Shown here in pieces: positions 8,340 to 16,489 of a DNA stretch of 64,000 nucleotides (positions are counted from its first letter, which is position 1; the number at the start of each line of letters is the position of its first letter). Both the position numbers and the translations under genes were made by a program. A model generated the notes under the pieces. That model searched no databases, had not been told where the DNA came from, and saw nothing but the letters and a program-made list of their open reading frames with translations. The DNA is from Rhizobium leguminosarum (lineage in GTDB: Bacteria > Pseudomonadota > Alphaproteobacteria > Rhizobiales > Rhizobiaceae). Location: assembly GCF_004123835.1 (NCBI RefSeq), contig NZ_MZMU01000002.1, positions 124,001 through 188,000 on the forward strand. Direction: 5' to 3'.

Positions 8340-9275
8340 TCAACAACGCACCAGGGCTGCTTGCTCGCCAAGGTCGTTGCGGATGGTCGTAGCAGCAACT
8401 CCTGCCTGCCCCATGGCATGGCTGATCTGGTCAAGACCGGCGACGACGTCTCCTGCGGCGTAAAATCCCGGAACCGTGGTCCTCTGGTGACCATCGACGC
8501 GAACACATCCTTCGTCTGAGAGCCTCGCTCCAAGACGTGATGCCAGGTGCGAACATATGTCGGATCCGAGAGCCGGATATATGGAAGCGAATGAATAGGT
8601 TTCCGTTGGCGTTGTGACGCGGATCATATCATTGTCCAGATCCGTCGAGGCGATGGGGCCGATTTCCACTCTTATTCCAAGGTGGGTCAAGGACGACGTC
8701 TCGATTTCGGACAGATCATGGACGCCCTCGGGCGATATCAGCGTGAGATCCTTCGTGTAACTTCGAAGGAAAACGGCCTCCTTGAACCCCTTCGTTCCGG
8801 TTCCGATTACACCGACGGGCTTGTCCGTTACCTCAAAACCGTCACAGACGGGACAGTAGCGCAGAAGGCCACGAGCCACGGCTTCATCATGGGTTGCCTG
8901 TGGCATCGCAGGCCGTCGGTTGACGACACCGGTAGCTAAAAGTACGGTCCGAGAGCGGATGCTGCCGTTCTCGAATTCTGCCATGAACAGGTTGTCGACT
9001 TTATGCAGCGTCGTGATCCTGCGGCGTCGAATGGCTGCCCCGTAGAGCTGAGCCTGGGCGTTCATTCTCGCCAGCAGCTCGGTGCCGCTGATGCCGTCCG
9101 GGAATCCGGCGTGGTTGTGCGACATAGGGATGCTAGAGGCCCGGCTGGAGTCATCGTGGAAGACCGTCACGGAAAGATGGTAGCGCGCCAGGTAAATCGC
9201 CGCGGTCAGGCCAGCCGGACCACCCCCGATGACAACACAGTCGTTCACTTTATCCTCAAATGCGTTCGTCATCAT
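8340..9275 (-). CDS. Thioredoxin-reductase-like FAD/NAD(P) oxidoreductase
   Basis: The protein of 311 residues has the two-dinucleotide-domain fold of TrxB. The FAD-binding Rossmann motif VIGGGPAGLTAA lies near 15-26, the redox pair CPVC (C141, C144) is followed by DG, a second NAD(P) motif is VGVIGTGTKG, and the FAD-closing motif is GFYAAGDVV. ATG 9275 is chosen: the longer upstream frame is proline- and arginine-rich and lacks family similarity. A stress-type promoter candidate lies at 9333-9357. Likely role is thiol-disulfide or peroxide defence, but the partner thioredoxin-like protein is not encoded nearby. Confidence 0.85.
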   Translation of the reverse strand: MMTNAFEDKVNDCVVIGGGPAGLTAAIYLARYHLSVTVFHDDSSRASSIPMSHNHAGFPDGISGTELLARMNAQAQLYGAAIRRRRITTLHKVDNLFMAEFENGSIRSRTVLLATGVVNRRPAMPQATHDEAVARGLLRYCPVCDGFEVTDKPVGVIGTGTKGFKEAVFLRSYTKDLTLISPEGVHDLSEIETSSLTHLGIRVEIGPIASTDLDNDMIRVTTPTETYSFASIYPALGSDICSHLASRLGARLSDEGCVRVDGHQRTTVPGFYAAGDVVAGLDQISHAMGQAGVAATTIRNDLGEQAALVRC

Positions 9276-9332
9276 GCCATTCCGTATCCTGTTGGCCCCA
9301 ACCGGAATTCCAACAGTGTGGGCGACATGGCC

Positions 9333-9357
9333 AACCTCGGCAAACGGCAATAGTTCC
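9333..9357 (-). promoter_or_regulatory. Candidate EcfG-type promoter for the reductase gene
   Basis: On the minus strand GGAAC (9357-9353), a 16-base spacer and GGTT (9336-9333) match the general-stress sigma consensus GGAAC-N16/17-CGTT at all but one position. The -10 element is 58 bases from the ATG at 9275. Confidence 0.5.
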
Positions 9358-9895
9358 ATTGTCCGGTAACCCAACTCACCATGTCCTTGACGTCCATGCG
9401 GTTGCCGGGGCTCTGGGGGGCCACCAAATTCGGATGGCCTCCCGCCCCAGATCCCCCGGAGGACGGACCACAAGGTTGGGTAGCAATGAGAGGGGCCCGA
9501 GATAGGTTTCACGAAACCATTGCCGAATTAGCAGGTCTGCTTCCAGCGCTGGGGACGAAGCCAAAGTGGACGGGTGGACGTCATCGGCATCGCCTCGATG
9601 TGAATCGCGGCGACGTCTCGGTCTTACAGGTAACATGGTCGTCGCGGCCCCGGCTGACTCTGAGGACAACGCGCTCATGGCGTTCCACATCGGCCAATGT
9701 TCATCGATCGGAACAATCTCGAGCGAGGTACTGCGTGCCACTCTCGGGTCGCGCTTTTCTGCACTTTGTGCGAGCGGCATGGGTGCAACTTAAATCAATG
9801 TTCACGCATACAATCCATCTTGATTATGCTTGGCTGAGCGGAGTTCCAACGGTGGCGATTTGGAAACCAGGCCCGGTACGATGCACGAGGCACTC
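9358..9895. other. Intergenic region, no gene supported
   Basis: Several overlapping open frames exist on both strands, but none has a ribosome site or recognisable domain. A minus frame around 9376-9780 contains protein-like stretches such as RETYLGPLSLLPNLVV and could be a decayed gene. I cannot assign it. Confidence 0.35.
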
Positions 9896-11656
9896 ATGGC
9901 AACTAGGTCATCTTCATTGAGCAGGTCGAAGCGGCGCATACCGTTCACGGTGGCGAAATTTGCCGAGGCGACGAAATTGTCGCTGATCTCGATCGACAGC
10001 CACGGGGATATCGAGTTCGTCAATCCGTCCGCGTGCGCGCTGTTCGGTTACAGCAAGGGGGAGATGATCGGAAAGCCTATCACCATCATTATCCCCGAGC
10101 GGATGCGGGGCGCGCATATGGCAGGGCTGCAAAAGGTGTCTGCGGGGCAAAAGCCAAATCTCGGCGGCAGGCCAGTCGAGGTGTCGGCGGTCAAGAATGA
10201 TGGCACGGAGTTTCCGATCGAGATCACCCTATCAACCTGGCGCGGCAAACGCGGGTTCTGTGCTGGTGCCGTCATCACCGATATTTCGGAGCGACGGGAG
10301 CGAGAGGGGCGCCTGTTGCGACTGGCGAGCCAGGATACCCTGACTGGACTGCTCAATCGTCATCGCTTTTCCGCGCTGCTTGCCGATACGCTTGCTGCAG
10401 GAAACGCTGCCGCCATCATTCTATTGGACCTGGATGGCTTCAAGGAGGTGAACGACACGCACGGACATTTGGTCGGCGATAGTCTTTTGCAGGCCGTCGG
10501 TGTCAGGCTCCCATACATGCTGCGCCCCGATGCCAATATAGCCCGCATTGGCGGCGACGAATTTGCGGTGCTGTTGCAGGGTGTAAGCGACCCGCGCGCC
10601 GTTTATGCACAAGCCGATGCAATCCTCCAGGCATTTGCAAAGCCGTTTGAACTGGGAGGACATGTTCTGGAACTCGGCACTAGCATCGGCTTTGCTCTTT
10701 CACCGACCCACGGGGTGGAAGCCGAGGAGCTGATTGCCAGTGCCGACTACGCGCTGTACCGAGCGAAAGCCGCAGGCGGACAATCGATCCGGATGTATGA
10801 CGCCACCATGCGGAGCGAGACGTCGGCGCGTCGCGAACTGCGGGACGAACTGCTTGCCGCGATGCGTCAAGGTGAACTGGAGCTCTTCTATCAGCCCCAG
10901 ATAAAGCTCTCCGACGGAGAGATCATCGGACTTGAAGCCTTGATCCGCTGGCATCATCCGGTTCGGGGCCTGCTGACGCCCGCAGCCTTTCTTCCTGCTC
11001 TCGATCAGAGCGCGCTGGCTTTGGATATTGGCTGGTGGACGCTTGACGAAGCCGCAAAGCGCGCCAGCGAGCTGCAGGCGTCAGGCTACAAAATCAGGAT
11101 CGGCGTCAATCTCTTCCCAGGGCAGCTGCGCGCACCCAATCTCATCCAAAAAGTGGCCAGTGCACTTCAAAGGCATTCCCTTGCACCAGAGGGACTGGAG
11201 CTCGAAGTCACCGAAACGATTGCACTTGCGGACGACGACCGTTCGCTGGAGGCGATGACGGCCCTGCGGGAACTTGGCGTTGGCATCGCCTTCGACGACT
11301 TTGGAACGGGATATGCTTCCCTCAGTTCGTTGCAGCGCTATCCGCTGACGACGCTGAAGATCGATCGCGGATTCATCCAGCAGATCCGCAGCAGACCGAA
11401 CGATGCTGCGATCACCCGGGCACTGATCGGCCTAAGCCGGGACATGGGACTGGAGACGGTCGCGGAAGGCATTGAAACACGCGAACAGGAGGAGGCTCTG
11501 GTGGCCTTGGGTTGCCCATGTGGTCAAGGCTACCTCTACGGGCGACCTATGCCGTTCAGCGCGGTCTTGAGTCTCATCGAGCAGAAGGCAGCATCCGCGG
11601 CGCCGGTTGGTCGGCAAGAAACCGGAACCTTCATTCGGGCTAGGCTCACGCCCTAA
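9896..11656 (+). CDS. PAS-GGDEF-EAL cyclic-di-GMP signalling protein
   Basis: The protein of 586 residues has, in order, a PAS sensor (about 20-130, with SIDSHGDIEFVNPSACALFG and ending ITDISERRERE), a diguanylate cyclase domain with an intact GGDEF motif at 219-223, and a phosphodiesterase domain with intact EAL at 347-349 and the DDFGTGYASLSSL loop. Both active sites look usable, so it may make or degrade c-di-GMP depending on the PAS signal. ATG 9896 is preferred because GAGG lies 6 bases upstream; earlier in-frame starts at 9830 (TTG) and 9881 are weaker. No membrane segment is seen, so it is probably cytosolic. Confidence 0.9.
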   Translation: MATRSSSLSRSKRRIPFTVAKFAEATKLSLISIDSHGDIEFVNPSACALFGYSKGEMIGKPITIIIPERMRGAHMAGLQKVSAGQKPNLGGRPVEVSAVKNDGTEFPIEITLSTWRGKRGFCAGAVITDISERREREGRLLRLASQDTLTGLLNRHRFSALLADTLAAGNAAAIILLDLDGFKEVNDTHGHLVGDSLLQAVGVRLPYMLRPDANIARIGGDEFAVLLQGVSDPRAVYAQADAILQAFAKPFELGGHVLELGTSIGFALSPTHGVEAEELIASADYALYRAKAAGGQSIRMYDATMRSETSARRELRDELLAAMRQGELELFYQPQIKLSDGEIIGLEALIRWHHPVRGLLTPAAFLPALDQSALALDIGWWTLDEAAKRASELQASGYKIRIGVNLFPGQLRAPNLIQKVASALQRHSLAPEGLELEVTETIALADDDRSLEAMTALRELGVGIAFDDFGTGYASLSSLQRYPLTTLKIDRGFIQQIRSRPNDAAITRALIGLSRDMGLETVAEGIETREQEEALVALGCPCGQGYLYGRPMPFSAVLSLIEQKAASAAPVGRQETGTFIRARLTP

Positions 11657-12110
11657 AGAGGGGGCTCGAAGCAACCTTGCCGCCTGCAGGTCGCGTGGAC
11701 GAAGTTGCGCGGTAGAATGGAGCTTGGCGAACCTAGACCGGTTCGCCGTTAGGAGCGCAATAAAAGAGGTGGTCAATCCCGATCGCAATATGCTGGGCGC
11801 CGACTTGGAAGTTCATTCGCGCCGTCGCTCCACTAGCCGAACGAAATTGCATGGCGTGATCGTCCCCTCCTTTAGAGATGCCAATGGCTGCGATGACTTC
11901 GCGGATGACCGCGGTCGACAATCGCGCTTGAAAAAGAACTCACAGCGAGCCCGAGGTTCCGGACGTCGAGGCGATAAAAGCTTCATCCTCAACTCTGTCC
12001 ATAATCGGGAAAATCCGTGTGTTTAACTATGTTGCTTAGCCTTTGATTCATCCTTCCGGAGCAGTTTGCGGCCGGAATGGCTGGGAACCAACCTCAAAGG
12101 ATCGGACGCT
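11657..12110. other. Intergenic region, no gene supported
   Basis: A minus frame at 11733-11921 reads like coding sequence in part (for example HAMQFRSASGATARMNFQVG) but has no start signal or family I know. It may be debris. Otherwise nothing is seen before the small gene at 12111. Confidence 0.35.
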
Positions 12111-12257
12111 ATGACCTATGCACTTGTGCTTTTCTCGGCCGTAACGGCGATCGTGGTGTCCATTTCGGCAATCGGCACTGCACCGGCGCCGTACAGCAAG
12201 TGGCCGGAAATCCACGCGGAAAAGACCTCCAGACTGGTGCCAATGCGCCAGCCCTAA
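12111..12257 (+). CDS. Small single-span membrane protein, unknown
   Basis: The 48-residue peptide starts MTYALVLFSAVTAIVVSISA, one hydrophobic helix of about 18 residues at the extreme N-terminus, followed by a short proline- and lysine-containing tail. AAAGGA lies 9 bases before the ATG, which supports translation. No family is recognised. The next small gene starts 52 bases after its stop. Confidence 0.45.
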   Translation: MTYALVLFSAVTAIVVSISAIGTAPAPYSKWPEIHAEKTSRLVPMRQP

Positions 12258-12309
12258 CGCGCCGTCCTCGGTTGGGCACCGGACTAATCGCGATAGAGGA
12301 ATGGATACG

Positions 12310-12651
12310 ATGCTGTCCTCCGAACAAAAGCGTGAATTTCACCGAGCCTTCGAAGCTCGTCGGCCCTCTGCCGACGGCGAAGCGGACGCCTATCTTGAAT
12401 TCGACAGTGCCACTCCATTTTCTCCCCTGGAAGACGGTGACCTTTCATTTCGATTGGCGCTGACGAGCAATGAAACGCTCGATCTTGCGACCAACCCGAT
12501 CTGCGCGGGTCGGCTGGCCGCAGCCTTGCTCGACCTGATATCGAGGAGGGGAGATTTTGTCGTCGACCTAACGATCTGGGACGCAAGAAGCGGGGGAGCC
12601 GCTTGTGAAGCTCACGCCTTGACGAGTCACACACGCAAAGCGGCGCGCTGA
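12310..12651 (+). CDS. Hypothetical small protein
   Basis: The protein of 113 residues is acidic in its N-terminal half (PSADGEADAYLEFDSATPFS) and resembles nothing I can name. GAGGA lies 9 bases upstream of ATG 12310, which is therefore preferred over ATG 12301. It follows the small membrane protein on the same strand. Moderate length and a good ribosome site suggest a real gene. Confidence 0.5.
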   Translation: MLSSEQKREFHRAFEARRPSADGEADAYLEFDSATPFSPLEDGDLSFRLALTSNETLDLATNPICAGRLAAALLDLISRRGDFVVDLTIWDARSGGAACEAHALTSHTRKAAR

Positions 12652-12666
12652 CCGCAAAAATGGTGG

Positions 12667-13175
12667 TCATCGAAAAATGAGCAGCGCCCCTTGTCGGCAA
12701 GTGTCATCGAATAGGGTCCGATATTCGAACCCGAAAAGGCCATTGCCATAGGCGCGTTCGAGAAGCCTGCGGCCCCGGCTGTCAGGCGCGGCGTCAGCGA
12801 AGACGCCCGCCAGTGCGTCGCGCATATTTCCCGGCTGGCCAGATGTGTGAAATGGCCCAGCCTCAAAGGGAAAGGTCGGCTGCACGTCAAAGGCACGGAG
12901 ATTCTCGATCCGGTTCATTTCTATGGGAGGAAAACAGCTCAACAAGGTGGCTAGCGTCGGGAATACGGCTGACGACCATCGATACCAATCCCACAACCGG
13001 CAAATCGGTCACAAGCCGAATTGACCGACTTAAAGAGATCGTCTTCCATCGCCATCGGAACGGTAGCCTCGACCTCGAGGTAAAGCCGATCAATAGTGGC
13101 CGCCAGCGGTTCGCCGAGGGCGATCATCTCGCCTGTGCCGAAACTGACCGTGGCGTGCCCGGTGGTGGTGTTCAC
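12667..13175 (-). pseudogene. Possible frameshifted hypothetical gene
   Basis: Two minus frames look protein-like and overlap at 12951-12996. The upstream piece starts MNTTTGHATVSFGTGEMIAL and continues through VEATVPMAMEDDLFKSV. The downstream piece includes IEMNRIENLRAFDVQPTFPF and ends RTLFDDTCRQGALLIFR. Together they would make one protein of about 165 residues if a frameshift lies near 12950-13000. The family is unknown and the case rests on amino-acid composition only. Confidence 0.3.
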
Positions 13176-13245
13176 CGCTCTTGGCGACTTTGATTAGTGG
13201 GGTAACGGAGGCGGTCAGCTCCGATCGGCAGCAGGCCAGTCGTTT

Positions 13246-13328
13246 ATGGTCGCTTACCTTCTTGAGAGCAGGCGGCGGATCTCGAAGGGAGCGGCGGCCC
13301 GCAGACCTCGCGGGCTGCCGCTCGATGT
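13246..13328. repeat. RIME-like palindromic repeat, copy 2
   Basis: This is the second copy of the element at 8027-8110, in the same orientation. It contains a 14-base stem, GAGCGGCGGCCCGC (13289-13302) against GCGGGCTGCCGCTC (13310-13323), with one G-T wobble and a 7-base loop. Confidence 0.6.
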
Positions 13329-13553
13329 CTCCGGCAACACAACCGGCATCGCCGAGGTGCTACGGCGACTCTTCGATGGCATCAGAACGCTTTCCCGAGT
13401 GCGAGACTGTCCTACCTTGTGTTCCTCCATGTCGAAGGCAAGCGACCCTCCGCCTTCCGACGTTCCATCGGGGTAGCCGAAGTTATGGTTTTACGGGGAA
13501 ACTTCGCTCAGGCGGCTCCTCTCATTGGCGCCTCGGCTCCTCGGCTTGCTACA

Positions 13554-14555
13554 TCACGACGCCAGCCTGTCTTCCTTCATTCGCAGCCTCACAACGAGCC
13601 CGGCTTCTGCCCACTCGTATGAGATCGATCCGCCAAGCGGGCCGCCGACGGTCCGTTGGACAAGCTTGCTTCCGAACCCTTCCGCGAACTGCGGCGCTTC
13701 GGCGACGGGGCCTCCGTGTTCCGTCCAAACGATTTCGACGACGTCGTCTTCGATTTCGCCGGAAACGTCGAGCAGTCCTTCCTCGACCGACAGGGCTCCG
13801 TATTTCAGCGAGTTGGTCGCCAGTTCGTGAATGACGAGCGCGAGGTTGGTCGCCGACTTTTCCCCAAGACCCATGCGTGGGACGGCAACGCGGATACGTC
13901 CGGAGAAGGCGTCATCGTCGTCATAGGGCGCTAGAAGTACTGTGAACAGATCGCCTAGCAGCGCAGCATGTCCCTGACTGTCCGGCAATGGTCGAACGAC
14001 GTCGTGGGCCCGGCCGAGAGCGATCAGACGCTGGGTCAACTGCCGGGCCATGTCCTCCTTGGTTTCTGTTCCGCGAGCCGTTATGGCTGTCAGACCTGAC
14101 GCAAGCGCCAGCAGGTTCTTGACGCGGTGGCTCATCTCTCCCGCGAGGAGCTCATGCCCCTCCTCCGCCTGTTTGCGGCCAGTCACATCGAGGAAGACGC
14201 CCGTCATCTTCTTGGTGTTAGCGTCTCCGGAATTTCCCTGACCGCGGGCCGAGATCCAACGGACGATTTCATTGTCGATGATGATACGGAAATCGATCTC
14301 GAACGGGCCGTCAACGGCCCGCGTTGCGGCAAACGCCGTGCGCACCCTCTCTCGGTCGGCCGGATGAATCTTCGCCGAGAGATCCTCGAAGGTCAGGTCT
14401 CCGTCGTCGACCACCTCCCACAGCTCGTAGGCCTTTGTGTCCATCACGAAGGTGTCGTCGCCGATGATCCACATCCACAGGGCCACTCCCGCCGACTTCA
14501 TCGCGTTTCGGAATTCCTCCGCGGTCCATTGAGGCTGGGTCATCTTGCTGCTCAT
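13554..14555 (-). CDS. PAS-HWE sensor histidine kinase
   Basis: A PAS domain occupies about residues 15-130 (ALWMWIIGDDTFVMDTKAYE to FLDVTGRKQAEE). It is followed by an HWE-family kinase core: phosphoacceptor H143 in GEMSHRVKNLLALAS, the N-box HELATNSLKYGAL, and the family-typical WTE in VEIVWTEHGGP. HWE kinases are common in Rhizobiales and often feed single-domain response regulators or the general stress response. No membrane segment is seen, so it is a soluble sensor. No response regulator is adjacent; the nearest intact one is at 17678-18049. Confidence 0.9.
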   Translation of the reverse strand: MSSKMTQPQWTAEEFRNAMKSAGVALWMWIIGDDTFVMDTKAYELWEVVDDGDLTFEDLSAKIHPADRERVRTAFAATRAVDGPFEIDFRIIIDNEIVRWISARGQGNSGDANTKKMTGVFLDVTGRKQAEEGHELLAGEMSHRVKNLLALASGLTAITARGTETKEDMARQLTQRLIALGRAHDVVRPLPDSQGHAALLGDLFTVLLAPYDDDDAFSGRIRVAVPRMGLGEKSATNLALVIHELATNSLKYGALSVEEGLLDVSGEIEDDVVEIVWTEHGGPVAEAPQFAEGFGSKLVQRTVGGPLGGSISYEWAEAGLVVRLRMKEDRLAS

Positions 14556-14663
14556 TGCATACCTTTCGGGTTTGACTCCGACGCGTAGGTGTACCCGCTA
14601 GGCAGATGAGCGACAAACAGAATCCGTGGACCGTCTACGAAGCACCTATGTCGAAGCAATTCT

Positions 14664-14688
14664 GGAACAGCGAGGTGGAAAAAACGTT
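14664..14688 (+). promoter_or_regulatory. Exact EcfG-type promoter candidate
   Basis: GGAAC (14664-14668), a 16-base spacer and CGTT (14685-14688) match the alphaproteobacterial general-stress consensus exactly. The -10 element ends 21 bases before the ATG of the small gene at 14710. Confidence 0.65.
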
Positions 14689-14709
14689 GAGGAACAACAG
14701 GAGAAGAGC

Positions 14710-14835
14710 ATGGCTAGATACCCGATTCCCAGCTCCCCGAAGGTTCGCCCCGCGCACCGCATCGCCACACACCGAACCAACCGCATCAACGCAATCCTTT
14801 GGTTCATCGGCGCCGCGATGGTTGCCTTCTCGTGA
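14710..14835 (+). CDS. Very small membrane protein (41 residues), stress-type promoter
   Basis: ATG 14710 follows AGGAGA by 5 bases. The peptide has a basic N-terminal half (with HRIATHRTNRIN) and a short hydrophobic helix at the C-terminus (AILWFIGAAMVAF). No family is known to me. An exact GGAAC-N16-CGTT promoter candidate lies immediately upstream, so it is probably a general-stress peptide. The next gene begins 18 bases after its stop. Confidence 0.5.
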   Translation: MARYPIPSSPKVRPAHRIATHRTNRINAILWFIGAAMVAFS

Positions 14836-14853
14836 GTGCCTTGGTTGCCAGCC

Positions 14854-15081
14854 ATGTCCTCTAAAAAGCGCTCCAGCACTGACGACAGCCAATCAGCGGA
14901 CCGTCGTTACGAAGCCCGGCCGGAGACGGGAGGGACGTGGATGATCGTCGACACGTTTACCGATCTTCCCGCCGCGTCGGACGGAAGAGATCTGGTGAAG
15001 CTTCGCAAGGATGATGCGACGGAGATGGCGGCTGAATTGAACCGGTGCGAGGTGGAAGGGTCGGCAAGCCCGCTCGTCTGA
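14854..15081 (+). CDS. Hypothetical small hydrophilic protein
   Basis: The 75-residue protein starts MSSKKRSSTDDSQSADRRYE and has a central segment WMIVDTFTDLPAASDGRDL, which reads like folded protein. It lies 18 bases downstream of the 41-residue membrane peptide and is probably in the same stress-controlled transcript. No family is recognised. An in-frame upstream GTG at 14833, overlapping the previous stop, is an alternative start. Confidence 0.45.
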   Translation: MSSKKRSSTDDSQSADRRYEARPETGGTWMIVDTFTDLPAASDGRDLVKLRKDDATEMAAELNRCEVEGSASPLV

Positions 15082-15083
15082 CC

Positions 15084-15356
15084 TCAAGCTGCGGGACAAA
15101 CAAGCATGCGCGAGATGACCCGGCAGGACGTCGCGATGGAGCGAGCGAGCTCCAGTGCGTTCGCTTCGTCGGCGCGACTGGCGGCGAAGCCCTCGAGTAT
15201 AACGTTCGCCCCCAGCATCGAAACTTTCAAGTTCGTGCATTTGATCCGAGGATCGGCGGCGACCGCCGCCTCGATGGACGCCCTCATGCTTGCTGTCGAG
15301 CAACCCGCCAACTGACCGTCGGAGGGTCTGCCATGGGTATGAAGCTGCATGATCAT
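15084..15356 (-). CDS. BON-domain-like small protein
   Basis: The 90-residue protein contains one BON-like alpha/beta unit: SMRASIEAAVAADPRIKCTN, LKVSMLGANVILEGFAAS and DEANALELARSIATSCRV. BON domains bind membranes or phospholipids and occur in OsmY-like stress proteins, but no signal peptide is present here. ATG 15356 is chosen because AAAGG sits 9 bases upstream; a longer frame exists. A near-consensus stress promoter candidate lies at 15385-15409. It converges with the plus-strand gene ending at 15081. Confidence 0.6.
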   Translation of the reverse strand: MIMQLHTHGRPSDGQLAGCSTASMRASIEAAVAADPRIKCTNLKVSMLGANVILEGFAASRADEANALELARSIATSCRVISRMLVCPAA

Positions 15357-15384
15357 CGGCTTGCCTTTCGCAGACTGCCTGATG

Positions 15385-15409
15385 AACGCGCCAGCGTCGA
15401 CTTTGTTCG
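15385..15409 (-). promoter_or_regulatory. Near-consensus EcfG-type promoter candidate
   Basis: On the minus strand CGAAC (15409-15405), a 16-base spacer and CGTT (15388-15385) differ from the consensus at one position of the -35 element. It is 28 bases from the BON gene ATG. Confidence 0.4.
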
Positions 15410-15536
15410 ATAGCCAAGGCGATGAGGCCAACCCCTTCAGCCGCTGATAGATCACCAAACAAGCTGCAACGCGTAAGCGTTGCCCCCAGAAGTGAGCCTT
15501 CGCTTCTGGGGGCAAGTTTACTGGTCGAGGCCGGGG

Positions 15537-15878
15537 TTATTGGCATGCATTCGCTGCATCAGGCTGGGTCGACGTGTTGCCGGAGGTCGGGGCTGGGTTG
15601 CCTGTTCCGCCGGCCTGCTGGCGTTGGCAATCGTTTGGATCGCCACCGGAGCCGTTGGTGCCGTTCGTTCCGGCTCCGCTCTGGGTAGTTGCCCCCGTGG
15701 TGCCGGAGTCCGTGTTGCCGGACCCCTTACCGCTTGTCCCGGAGGCTCCGCTGCTGCTACCGCCACCAGATCCCGATCCGCTGCCGCCACTGGAACCCGA
15801 GCCGCCGCCCGATTGCGCCATTGCCGATGTTGCCATGCCTATCGAAATCGCTACTACTGCTATCATTTTCAGAAGCAT
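15537..15878 (-). CDS. Secreted Gly/Ser/Thr-rich low-complexity protein
   Basis: ATG 15878 has AAGGAG 8 bases upstream. Residues 1-21 are a clean signal peptide (MLLKMIAVVAISIGMATSAM then AQ). The mature part is almost entirely Gly, Ser, Thr and Asn, with runs such as GGSGSGSGGGSSSG, then a short tail with two cysteines (NDCQRQQ and NACQ). It would be a disordered periplasmic or secreted protein. Similar short proteins occur in rhizobia without known function. A weak GGAAAC-N16-TGTT promoter-like pair lies at 15917-15942. Confidence 0.65.
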   Translation of the reverse strand: MLLKMIAVVAISIGMATSAMAQSGGGSGSSGGSGSGSGGGSSSGASGTSGKGSGNTDSGTTGATTQSGAGTNGTNGSGGDPNDCQRQQAGGTGNPAPTSGNTSTQPDAANACQ

Positions 15879-15916
15879 TGGTACTCTCCTTGCTGCTTCA
15901 TTGCTGACGGTTAACG

Positions 15917-15942
15917 AACACGGCACTTTCGAGATTGTTTCC
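15917..15942 (-). promoter_or_regulatory. Weak EcfG-like promoter candidate
   Basis: On the minus strand GGAAAC (15942-15937), 16 bases and TGTT (15920-15917) resemble the stress consensus but deviate in both boxes. It is correctly placed for the secreted protein starting at 15878. Confidence 0.25.
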
Positions 15943-16168
15943 GTTCGAAAGCGTACAGGACCGCAGCTTCGGTTCTCTTGACTCGCACGGCCGTCGGAAC
16001 ACGATAGGAACATCCGCGCGGCGGCCATCCGAAACCTGCGGCAGGCTGATGGTAAGAGGCTTCAGTTCGACGAGCAGGTCGAAGGCAGCGCGGACAAGTC
16101 CGGCACCGAAGCTATGTCGGGGAACAGCAGGATGGACTTCGGATGCCGCGTGGCCTCGAAAGCAAGCG

Positions 16169-16423
16169 CTAGGCTGATGCGGCTTCTCCTTCGAGAAGTG
16201 GACGACCCCGTTTGACGAAGCGGCGGCTGCCTACATAAACGCGGGCCGCCGACTGGTAGAAGGCGGCCTCCGTGCCGGGCGCCCGGACGACGACCATGGA
16301 TAGCGGCGCCTGCCCGAAACCCGCGATCTGAGCGAACCAGAACGCCGACATCGTTCCGATCAGGTAGGCCAGCGAGGCGCGCAGACGAGCTATGTCCCCG
16401 ACCAGCAGCCCGATTGCGGCCAT
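16169..16423 (-). CDS. Possible small membrane protein or fragment
   Basis: The 84-residue frame begins MAAIGLLVGDIARLRASLAY and continues LIGTMSAFWFAQIAGFG, suggesting two short hydrophobic helices, then a basic tail (GSRRFVKRGRPLLEG). No ribosome site is obvious, and the frame extends upstream for only ten codons. It lies 66 bases after the stop of the LOV kinase on the same strand. It may be a real small membrane protein or the remnant of a longer one. Confidence 0.35.
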   Translation of the reverse strand: MAAIGLLVGDIARLRASLAYLIGTMSAFWFAQIAGFGQAPLSMVVVRAPGTEAAFYQSAARVYVGSRRFVKRGRPLLEGEAASA

Positions 16424-16489
16424 CGTCAGAAGTGCGACCGCACGGGCGTCGAATCAAGAAGTTTCCGGATCGACACACTCGTGATCGGC

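Larger units (their letters stand above)
12652..13553. other. Region without a clear intact gene
   Basis: Apart from the possible broken minus-strand gene at 12667-13175 and the palindromic repeat at 13246-13328, I see no supported gene. Plus-strand frames after 13330 are rich in Ser, Arg and Pro and look like shadows. Confidence 0.4.

Noticed and set aside
9376..9780. Minus-strand frame of 134 codons as a gene
   Set aside because: Some stretches look protein-like, but no start signal or family is recognisable. It is reported only as an unassigned region.
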